From assembly GCA_025463605.1 (NCBI GenBank), contig JAODAV010000027.1, positions 62,001 through 126,000 on the forward strand: a stretch of DNA of 64,000 nucleotides, read 5' to 3'. Within the stretch, counting starts at the first letter, position 1, and every line of letters starts with the position of its first letter. The notes beneath the pieces are model-generated. The model did not search any database. It was given only the letters and a program-made list of their open reading frames with translations, and was not told the origin of the DNA. This document shows, piece by piece, positions 26,851 to 35,416 of this stretch. Made by a program: the position numbers and the translations under genes. The DNA is from Rhodoglobus sp. (lineage in GTDB: Bacteria; Actinomycetota; Actinomycetes; Actinomycetales; Microbacteriaceae).

Positions 26851-27683
26851 AGTTGCGCCACGATCGCCGCGAGCAATGCGCCGAGCGCCGGTCCGGCATC
26901 CTTACCGGCCTGAACGACCTCTTCGTGGCTCAGCGCACTCTTCTGGATGCCTGCCGCGAGGTTCGTGATGAGCGACAGCCCCAGGATCTCCATACCCGCC
27001 TGGCGGGCGGCGATCGCCTCGAGCGCCGTGGACATTCCCACGATGTGCCCGCCGATCGTCTTCGCCATCTGCACCTCGGCAGGGGTCTCGTAGTGCGGAC
27101 CGCGGAACTGGCAGTACACGCCCTCATCGAGGCTCCCGTCGACGGAACGCGCGAGGTCGCGCAGTCGCTTCGAGTAGAGGTCGGTGAGGTCGATGAATGT
27201 CGCACCCTCGAGCGGGGAATCCGCCGTGAGATTGATGTGGTCGCTGATGAGCACGGGCTGGCCCGGCGTCCAGGTCTCCCGGATGCCGCCCGCCCCGTTC
27301 GTGAGGATCATGGTCGTCGCGCCCGTCGCGGCCGCGGTTCGCACCGAGTGGACCACGCGGCGCACGCCGTGCCCCTCGTAGTAGTGCGTGCGCGCGCCGA
27401 TGATGAGCGCGCGCTTGCCGGTCGGCAGCAGCACCGAGCTGAGCGTTCCGACGTGACCTTCCAGCGCCGGCTTGCTGAAACCGATCACGTCGGTCGCCGG
27501 AATCGTGGCCGTCGTCTCGCCCATGAGACTCGCGGCGCTGCCCCAGCCGCTGCCCAGAGTGAGAGCCATGTCGTGGTGGTCGACGCCCGTGAGTTCAGCG
27601 ATCTGCTCCGCGGCGAGAGCCGCTATGGCGAAGGGATCGGTGGCCGGGTCGTCGAGAGGGTGGGATTCGGTCTGCGTCGACAT
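26847..27683 (-). CDS. punA: Purine-nucleoside phosphorylase (trimeric type)
   Basis: The enzyme splits inosine or guanosine with phosphate into base and ribose-1-phosphate. The 278 residues fit the homotrimeric PNP family: phosphate loop TLGSGWGSAAS, ARTHYYEGHG, the TNGAGGI loop, the base-site region YCQFRGPHYETPAEVQM and IVGMSTALEAIAAR, and SLITNLAAGI near the C-terminus. A TAGAGT hexamer 6 nt before its ATG suggests a leaderless two-gene operon with the mutase. Confidence 0.95.
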   Translation of the reverse strand: MSTQTESHPLDDPATDPFAIAALAAEQIAELTGVDHHDMALTLGSGWGSAASLMGETTATIPATDVIGFSKPALEGHVGTLSSVLLPTGKRALIIGARTHYYEGHGVRRVVHSVRTAAATGATTMILTNGAGGIRETWTPGQPVLISDHINLTADSPLEGATFIDLTDLYSKRLRDLARSVDGSLDEGVYCQFRGPHYETPAEVQMAKTIGGHIVGMSTALEAIAARQAGMEILGLSLITNLAAGIQKSALSHEEVVQAGKDAGPALGALLAAIVAQL

Positions 27684-27689
27684 CCCACC

Positions 27690-27695
27690 ACTCTA
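27690..27695 (-). promoter_or_regulatory. Leaderless -10 hexamer of the PNP gene
   Basis: TAGAGT on the minus strand ends 6 nt before the ATG at 27683, with no Shine-Dalgarno sequence. Confidence 0.6.
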
Positions 27696-27739
27696 TTCGC
27701 GGGGCCGCGAGGCCGACGACTGCGCATTTGCGCACGCCG

Positions 27740-28168
27740 TCAGTCTTCGACGACGTGCTTCAGCCCCGCCAGTACCGACGTCCAGTTCTGCTCCGAATGC
27801 TTCACGGCGTCGTAGCTCTCGTTGTTGTCCTGCGTCAGGGTCACGAGGGTGCTGCCGTCCGTCGGCTCGAGAGTCCACGTGAGTGTGTGATAGTTCTCGG
27901 GCACGTCCTGCCTGCCGCTGAGCGGGCTGAAGTGGGTGTGCGCAAGGCGCTGCCCCGGCACCGCCTCGAGGATGGTGCCGTGGTCGCTGTACTCCGTGCC
28001 GTCGTACACCCCCTCCCAGGTGATCGGGCTGCCGGGCATCCAGTCGCTGTGCACTTTCGTACCGAAGTAGTACTTCTCGACGAGCGCCGGGTCGGTCAGT
28101 GCCTGCCAGACGGCGTCGGCGGGGGCGTCGATCGTGATGGAGGACTCGGCAATGAGGTTCTCGGTCAT
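27740..28168 (-). CDS. SRPBCC/AHSA1-like domain protein
   Basis: This 142-residue single-domain protein is of the START-like SRPBCC superfamily, AHSA1/polyketide-cyclase branch. ITIDAPADAVWQALTDPALV is the usual first helix region, and WEGVYDGTEYSDHGTILEAVPG and TWTLEPTDGSTLVTLTQDN are the later strands of the fold. These proteins bind hydrophobic ligands in a cavity, but I cannot name the ligand. The ATG at 28168 has GGGAG a few nt upstream; longer frames are not supported. It diverges from the lpdA gene. Confidence 0.85.
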   Translation of the reverse strand: MTENLIAESSITIDAPADAVWQALTDPALVEKYYFGTKVHSDWMPGSPITWEGVYDGTEYSDHGTILEAVPGQRLAHTHFSPLSGRQDVPENYHTLTWTLEPTDGSTLVTLTQDNNESYDAVKHSEQNWTSVLAGLKHVVED

Positions 28169-28250
28169 GGGTGCTCCCTTCTTCGGTCTCCTGTCTACGC
28201 TGCAAAGCGTGCGGGGGGCAAGGGCGTTACAGATAAGGGAGAATTGCGGC

Positions 28251-29687
28251 ATGGCCTATGAATTCGAGCGAAAGCAGCGCATTGCGATCCTCGGAGGCGG
28301 GCCAGGCGGATACGAGGCTGCGCTGGCAGGCGCCCAACTCGGTGCAGAAGTCACCCTTGTGGAACGCGAAGGGGTCGGCGGTTCGGCTGTGCTGACCGAC
28401 GTCGTTCCATCCAAGACCCTCATCGCCACAGCGGAGGCGACCAACAGCATCGGCGAGGCGGCCGACCTCGGCGTGCAATTCTTCGTGCGCTCAGAGTCCG
28501 GGCGCGCCGTGCGACCCGAGGTGACCGTCAACCTTGCAGCCGTCAACGCGCGCCTGCAGAGGCTCGCGCGGCAGCAGTCCGAAGACATGAAGTCCCAACT
28601 CATCAAAGCGGGCGTGCGCATCATCACGGGCGAAGGCAGGCTCGACGGGCCGCAGCGGCTCGTGGTGTCGACCGGCAAAGGCAAGTCGGCGACGGACTTC
28701 GACGAAGTGGATGCTGACACCATCGTCGTCTCGGTCGGCGCGCGGCCGCGCATCCTTCCCGCCGCCAAGCCCGACGGGGAACGCATCCTCACCTGGACCC
28801 AGCTCTACGAACTCGACGAAACTCCCCAGCACCTCATCGTCGTCGGGTCGGGTGTGACCGGTGCCGAATTCGCCTCTGCGTACACGGCGCTCGGCTCGAA
28901 AGTGACCCTCATCTCTTCGCGCGATCAGGTTCTCCCGGGCGAGGACGCCGATGCCGCCCGAGTCATCGAAGACGTCTTCAAGCGCAACGGCATGACCGTG
29001 CTCTCCAAGTCCCGCGCCGAATCGGTGAAACGCACCAAAGACGGCGTCATCGCGACCCTCTCCGACGGACGAACGGTCGAGGGCAGCCATTGCCTCATGG
29101 CCGTGGGATCGGTGCCCAACACCGAGGACATCGGTCTGACCGAGGCGGGGGTGCAGCTCACCGAGTCCGGGCACATCCGCGTGAATCGCGTCGCGCGCAC
29201 CTCGATGCCCTCGATCTACGCCGCCGGGGACTGCTCGGACTTCCTGCCCCTGGCATCCGTCGCTTCGATGCAGGGCCGCACGGCGGTGTTCCACGCGATG
29301 GGTGATGCGGTGTCACCGACCGAATTGCGCAACATCACCTCCAACATCTTCACGCAGCCGGAGATCGCGACCGTCGGATGGTCGCAGAAGCAGATCGAAG
29401 ACGGCGTGGCCCAGGGCGACATCTACAAGCTGCCTCTCGCATCCAACCCTCGCGCGAAGATGATGGGCATCAAAGACGGTTTCGTGAAGCTCTTCGCCCG
29501 CACCGGCTCCGGAACCGTCATCGGCGGCGTCATCGTCGCCCCGCACGCGTCGGAACTCATCATGGGCATCGCGCTCGCGGTCGAGCACCGGCTCACCGTT
29601 GACCAGCTCGCCCGCGCGTTCCCGGTGTATCCCTCGCTCACGAGCAGCATCACGGATGCCGCGCGCGCGATGCACATCGTCAACTAG
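28251..29687 (+). CDS. lpdA: NAD(P)H-quinone dehydrogenase of the LpdA type
   Basis: The 478-residue flavoprotein has the pyridine-nucleotide disulfide oxidoreductase fold: FAD motif RIAILGGGPGGYEAALAGAQ, NAD motif IVVGSGVTGAEFASAYTALG and the second FAD contact IYAAGDCSDFLPLASVASMQG. The redox-active CxxxxC site is gone: the segment reads GVGGSAVLTDVVPSKT. It therefore cannot be a lipoamide dehydrogenase. This matches LpdA (Rv3303c) of Mycobacterium, known to reduce quinones. AAGGGAG lies 9 nt before the ATG. Confidence 0.88.
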   Translation: MAYEFERKQRIAILGGGPGGYEAALAGAQLGAEVTLVEREGVGGSAVLTDVVPSKTLIATAEATNSIGEAADLGVQFFVRSESGRAVRPEVTVNLAAVNARLQRLARQQSEDMKSQLIKAGVRIITGEGRLDGPQRLVVSTGKGKSATDFDEVDADTIVVSVGARPRILPAAKPDGERILTWTQLYELDETPQHLIVVGSGVTGAEFASAYTALGSKVTLISSRDQVLPGEDADAARVIEDVFKRNGMTVLSKSRAESVKRTKDGVIATLSDGRTVEGSHCLMAVGSVPNTEDIGLTEAGVQLTESGHIRVNRVARTSMPSIYAAGDCSDFLPLASVASMQGRTAVFHAMGDAVSPTELRNITSNIFTQPEIATVGWSQKQIEDGVAQGDIYKLPLASNPRAKMMGIKDGFVKLFARTGSGTVIGGVIVAPHASELIMGIALAVEHRLTVDQLARAFPVYPSLTSSITDAARAMHIVN

Positions 29688-29856
29688 CTGAGCGCAGCGG
29701 CCCGCGCTGGCTTCCGGGTTGCGCGCTGCCGAATGAACCCCAGCGAGCGCGGCAAAAGTCCGCGTCGGCCCCTCCCCAGCCGCCAAACGGGAGGGCGACG
29801 TCCACAGCGGGAGGATGGCGGCAGCGAGGCCTCGGCGGAGATCCCATGCTTCTCCC

Positions 29857-30819
29857 ATGAACAACGCGACCTGGGCAAACCAATTCGTACTCGCCTCGCG
29901 GGAGCGAGAACTGGGGCGCTCCGCGGAGCTCCTCGCTGCCGTGCGGGCAGGCGAGCTCGTGCCTGTGTCCCGCGGCGTCTACCGGCACTCGCGTGCGGTA
30001 TCCCTCGACCCGCAACGCCGTGGCGACGACGAGTACCTCGCTCGCATCCGCGCGGCGCAGCTCCGCGCGTCGCAACCGCTCGTCATCGCCGGGATGTCGG
30101 CGGCCGCAGTGTGGGAGCTACCTGTGGTGGGCGCGTGGCCAACGCGCGTCGCGGTGTCCGCCGCGCCTGAACCGGGTGGTCGTTCCAACGCCCATCTGGC
30201 ACGCTCATACGTCGGGTTCCCTCCGCCCACCGAGGAGCGCGACGGCTTGCGGGTGACGACTCTCCCGCGAACCGTGGTCGACATCGGTCGCACCGAGTCG
30301 ATGGCGCGCGCCGTTGCCGTCACGGATGCGGCGCTCCGGGGCCAGAAGCCGTCCAGGGGCCGGGCCGCTCGCCGGGGCATTACGAAATTCTCGGTTGAAC
30401 GTGAGTTGAACCGACTGGCGGCGGCGCCAGGCGTCGCCAAAGCTCGAGGCATCCTGTCGTTCGCCGACGGAAAGTCGGGGTCGGCGGGCGAGTCGTGCAG
30501 CCGCGTGGGGATGTGGCGGCTCGGACTGCCCGCCCCACGGCTTCAGGAGACATTCACCGATGAGCGGGGGCTGATCGGGATCGTCGACTTCTGGTGGCCG
30601 GAATACAACCTCGTCGGCGAATTCGACGGAATGGGCAAGTATCTCCGCGACGAGTTCAGAGGCGGAAGGACCACCGCCGACATCGTCATGGAGGAGAAGG
30701 TCAGGGAGGACCGGCTGCGTGCCCTGGGCCTTGGCATGGTGCGGTGGGGCTGGCCTGTCGCAATGGACCTTCGGCTGCTGGAAGCGAAATTGCGTGGGGC
30801 GGGCCTGGGCCGGCGCTGA
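29857..30819 (+). CDS. AbiEi-like winged-helix protein with DUF559/Vsr-like C-terminal domain
   Basis: This is a 320-residue protein of a family found widely in actinobacteria without proven function. The N-terminal 60 residues (RELGRSAELLAAVRAGELVP, VSRGVYRHS) resemble the AbiEi antitoxin winged helix. The C-terminal 100 residues have GIVDFWWPEYNLVGEFDGMG followed by Lys and a late EEKVREDRLRALGLGMVRW, the pattern of DUF559/very-short-patch-repair-like folds with D...E-x-D...K. No AbiEii-type toxin gene is next to it. Start ATG at 29857; CATGCT stands 6 nt before it, a weak leaderless -10. Confidence 0.65.
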   Translation: MNNATWANQFVLASRERELGRSAELLAAVRAGELVPVSRGVYRHSRAVSLDPQRRGDDEYLARIRAAQLRASQPLVIAGMSAAAVWELPVVGAWPTRVAVSAAPEPGGRSNAHLARSYVGFPPPTEERDGLRVTTLPRTVVDIGRTESMARAVAVTDAALRGQKPSRGRAARRGITKFSVERELNRLAAAPGVAKARGILSFADGKSGSAGESCSRVGMWRLGLPAPRLQETFTDERGLIGIVDFWWPEYNLVGEFDGMGKYLRDEFRGGRTTADIVMEEKVREDRLRALGLGMVRWGWPVAMDLRLLEAKLRGAGLGRR

Positions 30820-30913
30820 CAATTGACTCGCGCGCTGCGGTACAAACATGCGCGCCGAACGCGAGCCTCCGCGCCGCCGACAACGCTCAGCGCCGGGGGG
30901 AACGGGGGACAGG

Positions 30914-32668
30914 TCAGTCGGCGATGTTGAGCAGCAGGTGCCCGGATGACACGGTGGCGCCCACGGTCGCGTTGACGCCCGTCACGGTGCCGTCTTTATG
31001 CGCGGTGAGAGGCTGTTCCATCTTCATCGCCTCGAGCACGAGGATGAGGTCGCCCTTGACGACCTTGTCGCCCTCGGCGACGGCGAGCTTGACGACGGTT
31101 GCCTGCATGGGCGCCTTCACCGAGTCGCCCGTGACTGTGTTGACGGCCGACGAGGCCCGGCGCTTGGGCGGCGCCGCGAGGGCGACGCTTCCGCCGGCCG
31201 CGGGGATGAGCTTCGTCGGAAGTGAGACCTCGACGCGCTTGCCGCCGACCTCGACGACCACGTTGTGACGAGCGGGCGGCGTGCTGCCGTCGGGCAGTGA
31301 TCCGCTCCACGGCTCGATGTCGTTGACGAAGTTGGTCTCGATCCAGCGCGTGAACACTTCGAAGGGTTCGTTGGTGAACGCGGGGTCGCGCACGATCTTG
31401 CGGTGGAACGGGAGCACGGTGGGCAGGCCCGCCACCTCGAATTCGTCGAGTGCACGGCGCGAGCGCTCGAGCGCATCCGTGCGCGAGCTTCCCGTCACGA
31501 TGAGTTTGGCGAGCAGCGAGTCGAACGCCCCGCTGATCACGTCGCCCGTGGTGACGCCGCTGTCGACGCGCACGCCGGGGCCGCCGGGCATCCTGAGCAC
31601 GCTGACCGGGCCGGGGGAGGGCATGAAGCCCCGTCCGGGGTCTTCGCCGTTGATGCGGAACTCGAACGAGTGACCGTGCGGCACGGGGTCGTCGTATCCG
31701 ATCTCCTCGCCCTCGGCGATGCGGAACTGCTCGCGCACCAGGTCGATTCCGGTGACCTCTTCGGAGACCGGATGCTCCACCTGCAGCCGCGTGTTCACTT
31801 CGAGGAACGAGATGGTGCCGTCTTTGGCGACGAGGAACTCGCACGTGCCGGCGCCGACATAGCCCACTTCGCGCAGGATCGCCTTGGACGATTCGTAGAG
31901 CGCGGCATTCTGCTCGTCGGAGAGGAACGGCGCGGGCGCCTCCTCGACGAGCTTCTGGTGACGGCGCTGCAGCGAGCAGTCACGCGTGGAGATGACGACG
32001 ACATTGCCATGGGTGTCGCCGAGGCACTGGGTTTCGACATGACGTGGCTGGTCGAGGTATTTCTCGACGAAGCACTCGCCGCGACCGAAGGCGGCAACCG
32101 CCTCGCGAGTCGCGGAATCGAACAGCTCGGGGATCTCTTCGCGAGTGCGGGCGACTTTGAGCCCGCGGCCGCCGCCACCGAACGCGGCCTTGATCGCGAC
32201 GGGCAGACCGTGCAGGTCGACGAAGTCGAGCACCTCTTTCGCGCCGGACACCGGGTTGAGGGTTCCTGGTGCGAGGGGCGCGCCGACCTTTTCGGCGATG
32301 TGGCGCGCCGACACCTTGTCGCCGAGCTTCTCGATCGCCTCGGGTGACGGTCCGATCCAGATGAGTCCCGCGTCGATGACCGCTCGGGCGAAGTCGGCGT
32401 TCTCGGCGAGGAAGCCGTATCCGGGGTGCACCGCATTCGCCCCGGAGCGGCGGGCGACCGAGAGCAGCTTCTCGATCACGAGATAGGTCTCCGCCGAGGT
32501 CGTGCCGTCGAGCGCGTACGCCTCGTCCGCGAGTTTGACGTGGCGAGCATCCCGATCCTGGTCGGCGTACACCGCGACCGACGCGATTCCGCTGTCTTTT
32601 GCGGCGCGGATGACGCGCACCGCGATCTCGCCCCGGTTTGCGATCAGGACCTTCGTGATGCGAGCCAT
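30914..32668 (-). CDS. accA3: Acyl-CoA carboxylase alpha subunit (biotin carboxylase + BCCP)
   Basis: The 584-residue protein carries an N-terminal biotin carboxylase and a C-terminal biotin carrier domain. Visible are [20 protein letters not shown], the ATP-grasp glycine loop [14 protein letters not shown], the [17 protein letters not shown] region, and the biotinylated Lys in EAMKMEQP near the C-terminus. With the beta and epsilon subunits at 38.4-40.2 kb it would carboxylate acetyl- or propionyl-CoA for lipid synthesis. The ATG at 32668 lies 8 nt after TAGGCT (32677-32682), so the leader is nearly absent. An ATG two codons upstream would start before the expected transcript. Confidence 0.95.
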   Translation of the reverse strand: MARITKVLIANRGEIAVRVIRAAKDSGIASVAVYADQDRDARHVKLADEAYALDGTTSAETYLVIEKLLSVARRSGANAVHPGYGFLAENADFARAVIDAGLIWIGPSPEAIEKLGDKVSARHIAEKVGAPLAPGTLNPVSGAKEVLDFVDLHGLPVAIKAAFGGGGRGLKVARTREEIPELFDSATREAVAAFGRGECFVEKYLDQPRHVETQCLGDTHGNVVVISTRDCSLQRRHQKLVEEAPAPFLSDEQNAALYESSKAILREVGYVGAGTCEFLVAKDGTISFLEVNTRLQVEHPVSEEVTGIDLVREQFRIAEGEEIGYDDPVPHGHSFEFRINGEDPGRGFMPSPGPVSVLRMPGGPGVRVDSGVTTGDVISGAFDSLLAKLIVTGSSRTDALERSRRALDEFEVAGLPTVLPFHRKIVRDPAFTNEPFEVFTRWIETNFVNDIEPWSGSLPDGSTPPARHNVVVEVGGKRVEVSLPTKLIPAAGGSVALAAPPKRRASSAVNTVTGDSVKAPMQATVVKLAVAEGDKVVKGDLILVLEAMKMEQPLTAHKDGTVTGVNATVGATVSSGHLLLNIAD

Positions 32669-32746
32669 AGTCATCCAGCCTATTGGGAACACAGCGGCCA
32701 CCTTTGGGTGGTCCAGACAAAAAGGGGCGGCAGAGCCTGTGGGTGG

Positions 32747-33382
32747 CTACAAGAGGCCGCGGTTCCAAAGACTGGGCCAGGGGATGCCGAACTCGAGCAG
32801 CAATTCGCGCAGCAGCGAGACCGACAGGCCGACGACCGCGTGCGGGTCGCCCTCGATGCGCTCGATGAAAGCGGCTCCGAGACTGTCGATCGTGAACGCG
32901 CCCGCGACCGTGAGCGGTTCGCCGGTGGCGATGTACGCGTCGATCTCGTCGTCGGTCATGTTGCCGGCGAAGGTCACGCTCGCGGTCGACACTCCGCCGG
33001 TCGCCGCGCCGATGCGACCCCCGCGGTGGTCGATGAGCCAATGGCCGGAGTGCAGCAGACCGGTGCGGCCGCGCTGGGCAAGCCAGCGCTCGCGGGCGAT
33101 CTCGGGCCGGTGCGGTTTGCCGTACAGCGCGCCGTCGAGCTCGAACGCGGAATCACCGCCGAGGATGACGCCGTCGATGGGCACCCCGTCGACGAATGTG
33201 CCCAGCACGGCTTCGGCTTTGGCGCGCGCGAGCATTTGCACGAGTGCCGGCCCGTCGAGCGGGCCCGCGGCGGCCGCCACCGCCTCCTCGTCCACGCCGG
33301 ACGACAACAGAACGGGTTCGATGCCCGCCGCGCGCAGCGTCGCCAGCCTCGCGGGCGAGGTCGACGCGAGATACAGGCGCAC
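32747..33382 (-). CDS. maf: Maf-family nucleoside triphosphate pyrophosphatase
   Basis: This 211-residue Maf/HAM1-like house-cleaning enzyme hydrolyses non-canonical or modified NTPs to NMP and pyrophosphate. It has the N-terminal substrate loop LYLASTSPARLATLRAAGI, the central VILGGDSAFELDG and HWLIDHRGGR with a later YIATGEPLTVAGAFTIDSLG, all family motifs. I start at the GTG at 33382 because AGGAG precedes it by 4 nt; the TTG at 33403 overlaps the start of the divergent methyltransferase gene. In mycobacteria maf also lies among acyl-CoA carboxylase genes. Confidence 0.9.
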   Translation of the reverse strand: MRLYLASTSPARLATLRAAGIEPVLLSSGVDEEAVAAAAGPLDGPALVQMLARAKAEAVLGTFVDGVPIDGVILGGDSAFELDGALYGKPHRPEIARERWLAQRGRTGLLHSGHWLIDHRGGRIGAATGGVSTASVTFAGNMTDDEIDAYIATGEPLTVAGAFTIDSLGAAFIERIEGDPHAVVGLSVSLLRELLLEFGIPWPSLWNRGLL

Positions 33383-33390
33383 GGGACTCC

Positions 33391-33396
33391 TATGCT
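33391..33396 (+). promoter_or_regulatory. Leaderless -10 hexamer of the RNA methyltransferase gene
   Basis: TATGCT is followed by 6 nt and the ATG at 33403. On the other strand the same bases overlap the AGGAG of maf, so the maf promoter must lie inside the methyltransferase coding sequence. Confidence 0.6.
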
Positions 33397-33402
33397 CGAA
33401 CA

Positions 33403-34635
33403 ATGGGTGAGTGGGCCGGAAGGCAAGTCGAGGTCGACGTTACCAACATCGCGCACGGCGGGGTCTCGGTGGCGCGCCACGAGGGGCGTGTCGTCTTCGT
33501 CGCCGATGCTATTCCCGGCGAGCGCGTGGTCGCGCGCGTGAGCGACGACTCCAAGAAGGCGTTCTGGCGCGCCGAGACGCTGTTGGTCGTGGAGCCGAGC
33601 GTGCATCGCCGCGATCACGTCTGGTCGGCCGCCGCGCTGGACCGGGACCCGGCGGACCGTGCGGGAGGCGCGGAGTTCGGCCACATCGACCTCGCGCACC
33701 AGCGCGAATTGAAGCGGCAGGTGCTGGCCGACTCGCTTCAGCGCATGGCGGGCGTATGGACCGAGGCTCAAGTCGAGGCGATTCCCGGCGATGAGGAGCG
33801 AGACGGCACGGGATGGCGCACCCGCGTTCGCTTGCACGTTGACGACAGTGGGCGGCCGGGCCCGTATGCCGCGCGCTCACACCGCGTCATCCCGGTCACC
33901 GACTTGCCGCTTGCGACGGATGAGCTCGCCGAGGCAGCTCCGCTCGCGGAGCGTTTCGAGGGCGAGACGCACGTCGACGTGCTCGCCCCGTCGACGGGCG
34001 GTGCTCGGCTGATCATCGGGGCGCAGAAGCCGAGCGTGATCACGGAGATTGTCGGTGAGCGCGAGTTCCGGCTGGCCGATGGCGGGTTCTGGCAGGTGCA
34101 CCGCGGCGCGGCGGCCGCACTGACGGCAGCGGTGCAGGATGCCATCGCGGCAGACCGCTTCGATCCGCTCGCCGCCAACCTCGACCTTTACGGGGGCGTC
34201 GGGCTGCTCGCCGCCGCTGTGGCCGATCGCTTCGGACCGACGACACGGATCACGAGCGTGGAAAGCGATGAGGCGGCGACGGACTTCGCCTCCGGTAACC
34301 TCTCGGAGTGGCTCGGAGCTCGAGCGGAGACCGGTCGAGTCGAGCGGTGGGTGCGTGAGCTCGCGTCATCCGCAAGCGCGAGCGAACGAGCCCGTCTCGC
34401 CAAGGCGACGGTCGTGCTCGACCCGCCCCGCTCGGGTGCCGGGCGGCAAGTGGTCGACTCGGTGGCCGCGCTCGCGCCCGCGCAGGTGGTCTACGTTGCG
34501 TGTGATCCGGTGGCCTTCGCGCGGGATGTGGGCCTGTTCGCCGCCCACGGGTACTCCTTGGAACGGCTGCGGGCGTTCGATCTGTTCCCGAACACGCATC
34601 ACGTCGAGGCAGTGGGAACCCTCACCCGGGCCTAA
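33403..34635 (+). CDS. TRAM-domain RNA (uracil-5-)-methyltransferase, TrmA/RlmD family
   Basis: The 410-residue SAM-dependent enzyme methylates uracil C5 in tRNA or rRNA. The N-terminal TRAM domain is seen in VEVDVTNIAHGGVSVARHEG. The SAM site is NLDLYGGVGLLAAAVADRFG followed by the acidic ribose-binding Glu of TSVESD. VLDPPRSGAGRQVVD and VVYVACDPVAFARDVG carry the family DPPR loop and the catalytic Cys. No FeS-cluster cysteine set is obvious in the middle domain. The start at 33403 is 6 nt after its -10. Target nucleotide unknown. Confidence 0.88.
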   Translation: MGEWAGRQVEVDVTNIAHGGVSVARHEGRVVFVADAIPGERVVARVSDDSKKAFWRAETLLVVEPSVHRRDHVWSAAALDRDPADRAGGAEFGHIDLAHQRELKRQVLADSLQRMAGVWTEAQVEAIPGDEERDGTGWRTRVRLHVDDSGRPGPYAARSHRVIPVTDLPLATDELAEAAPLAERFEGETHVDVLAPSTGGARLIIGAQKPSVITEIVGEREFRLADGGFWQVHRGAAAALTAAVQDAIAADRFDPLAANLDLYGGVGLLAAAVADRFGPTTRITSVESDEAATDFASGNLSEWLGARAETGRVERWVRELASSASASERARLAKATVVLDPPRSGAGRQVVDSVAALAPAQVVYVACDPVAFARDVGLFAAHGYSLERLRAFDLFPNTHHVEAVGTLTRA

Positions 34636-34711
34636 CGACCGGAATGTTGGCCCCGCGTTCGCACCGCCCCGACAGTACGATGGGTGCAGCATCCCGGAAG
34701 ATCGGATCACC

Positions 34712-35416
34712 ATGGCCCAGGCAACACCGACCGAGGCTAACCCTGCCACGGCGGCGTCGAACGTGCGCGTCGCTGTCGTCGACGATCACGAGTCGGTTCG
34801 GCTCGGATTGAAAGCTGCCTTCATCGACGAAGGCTACGAGTTCGTGCTCGCCGCCGCGACGGTGCAGGAACTCGTCGACGGGCTCGCCGGCCGCGAGGTC
34901 GACGTGACCGTGCTCGACCTGTCGCTGGGCGACGGTTCCACCGTCACCGACAACGTCAAGCGCGTGCAGGCCACCGGCTCGGCTGTGCTCGTGCACAGCA
35001 TCGCCGACCGCGTGGCGAGCGTGCGAGAGGCCCTCGCCGCTGGTGCCGCCGGGGTCATTCCCAAGTCGTCGGCAACGAAGACCGTGTTGGCTGCAGCGGC
35101 GACCGTCGCCCGCGGCGAGGTTCTCAACAACCTCGAGTGGGCAACGGCGATCGACGCCGACCGCGACTTCGCGAAGGCTCAGCTGGGTCGCCGCGAGCGG
35201 GAGATCCTGCACCTCTACGCGTCAGGGCTGCCGCTCAAGCTCGCCGCCCAGCAGCTCGGCATCGGCTATTCGACCGCCCGCGAATACCTCGACCGCATCC
35301 GCGTGAAATACGTGGAGGTGGGCCGACCCGCCCCGACCAAGGTCGACCTGCTTCGACGAGCTGTGGAGGATGGCATCCTCCCGGGGCTCGACCAGGACGG
35401 CGGAGATGGCCGATAG
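34712..35416 (+). CDS. LuxR/NarL-type response regulator
   Basis: This 234-residue regulator starts with a receiver domain: acidic pair Asp24-Asp25 in VAVVDDHESVRLG, phosphoacceptor Asp69 in VTVLDLSLGDG, and the Lys in AGVIPKSSATKT. The C-terminal helix-turn-helix is LGRREREILHLYASGLPL followed by AAQQLGIGYSTAREYLDRIR. The YST-REY recognition helix is unlike the usual TVKNH and resembles a small actinobacterial subgroup. The kinase gene overlaps its last 11 nt. A TACGAT at 34676 may be its -10. Confidence 0.92.
   Translation: MAQATPTEANPATAASNVRVAVVDDHESVRLGLKAAFIDEGYEFVLAAATVQELVDGLAGREVDVTVLDLSLGDGSTVTDNVKRVQATGSAVLVHSIADRVASVREALAAGAAGVIPKSSATKTVLAAAATVARGEVLNNLEWATAIDADRDFAKAQLGRREREILHLYASGLPLKLAAQQLGIGYSTAREYLDRIRVKYVEVGRPAPTKVDLLRRAVEDGILPGLDQDGGDGR

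Noticed and set aside
24757..26913. Long plus-strand open frame (718 codons)
   Set aside because: It runs through the PTS genes in another frame and antisense to the PGM2-like mutase; there is no domain and no start signal.
32683..32746. Possible small carboxylase epsilon gene between accA3 and maf
   Set aside because: The gap is only 78 nt; the epsilon-like protein is coded at 38394-38618 instead.
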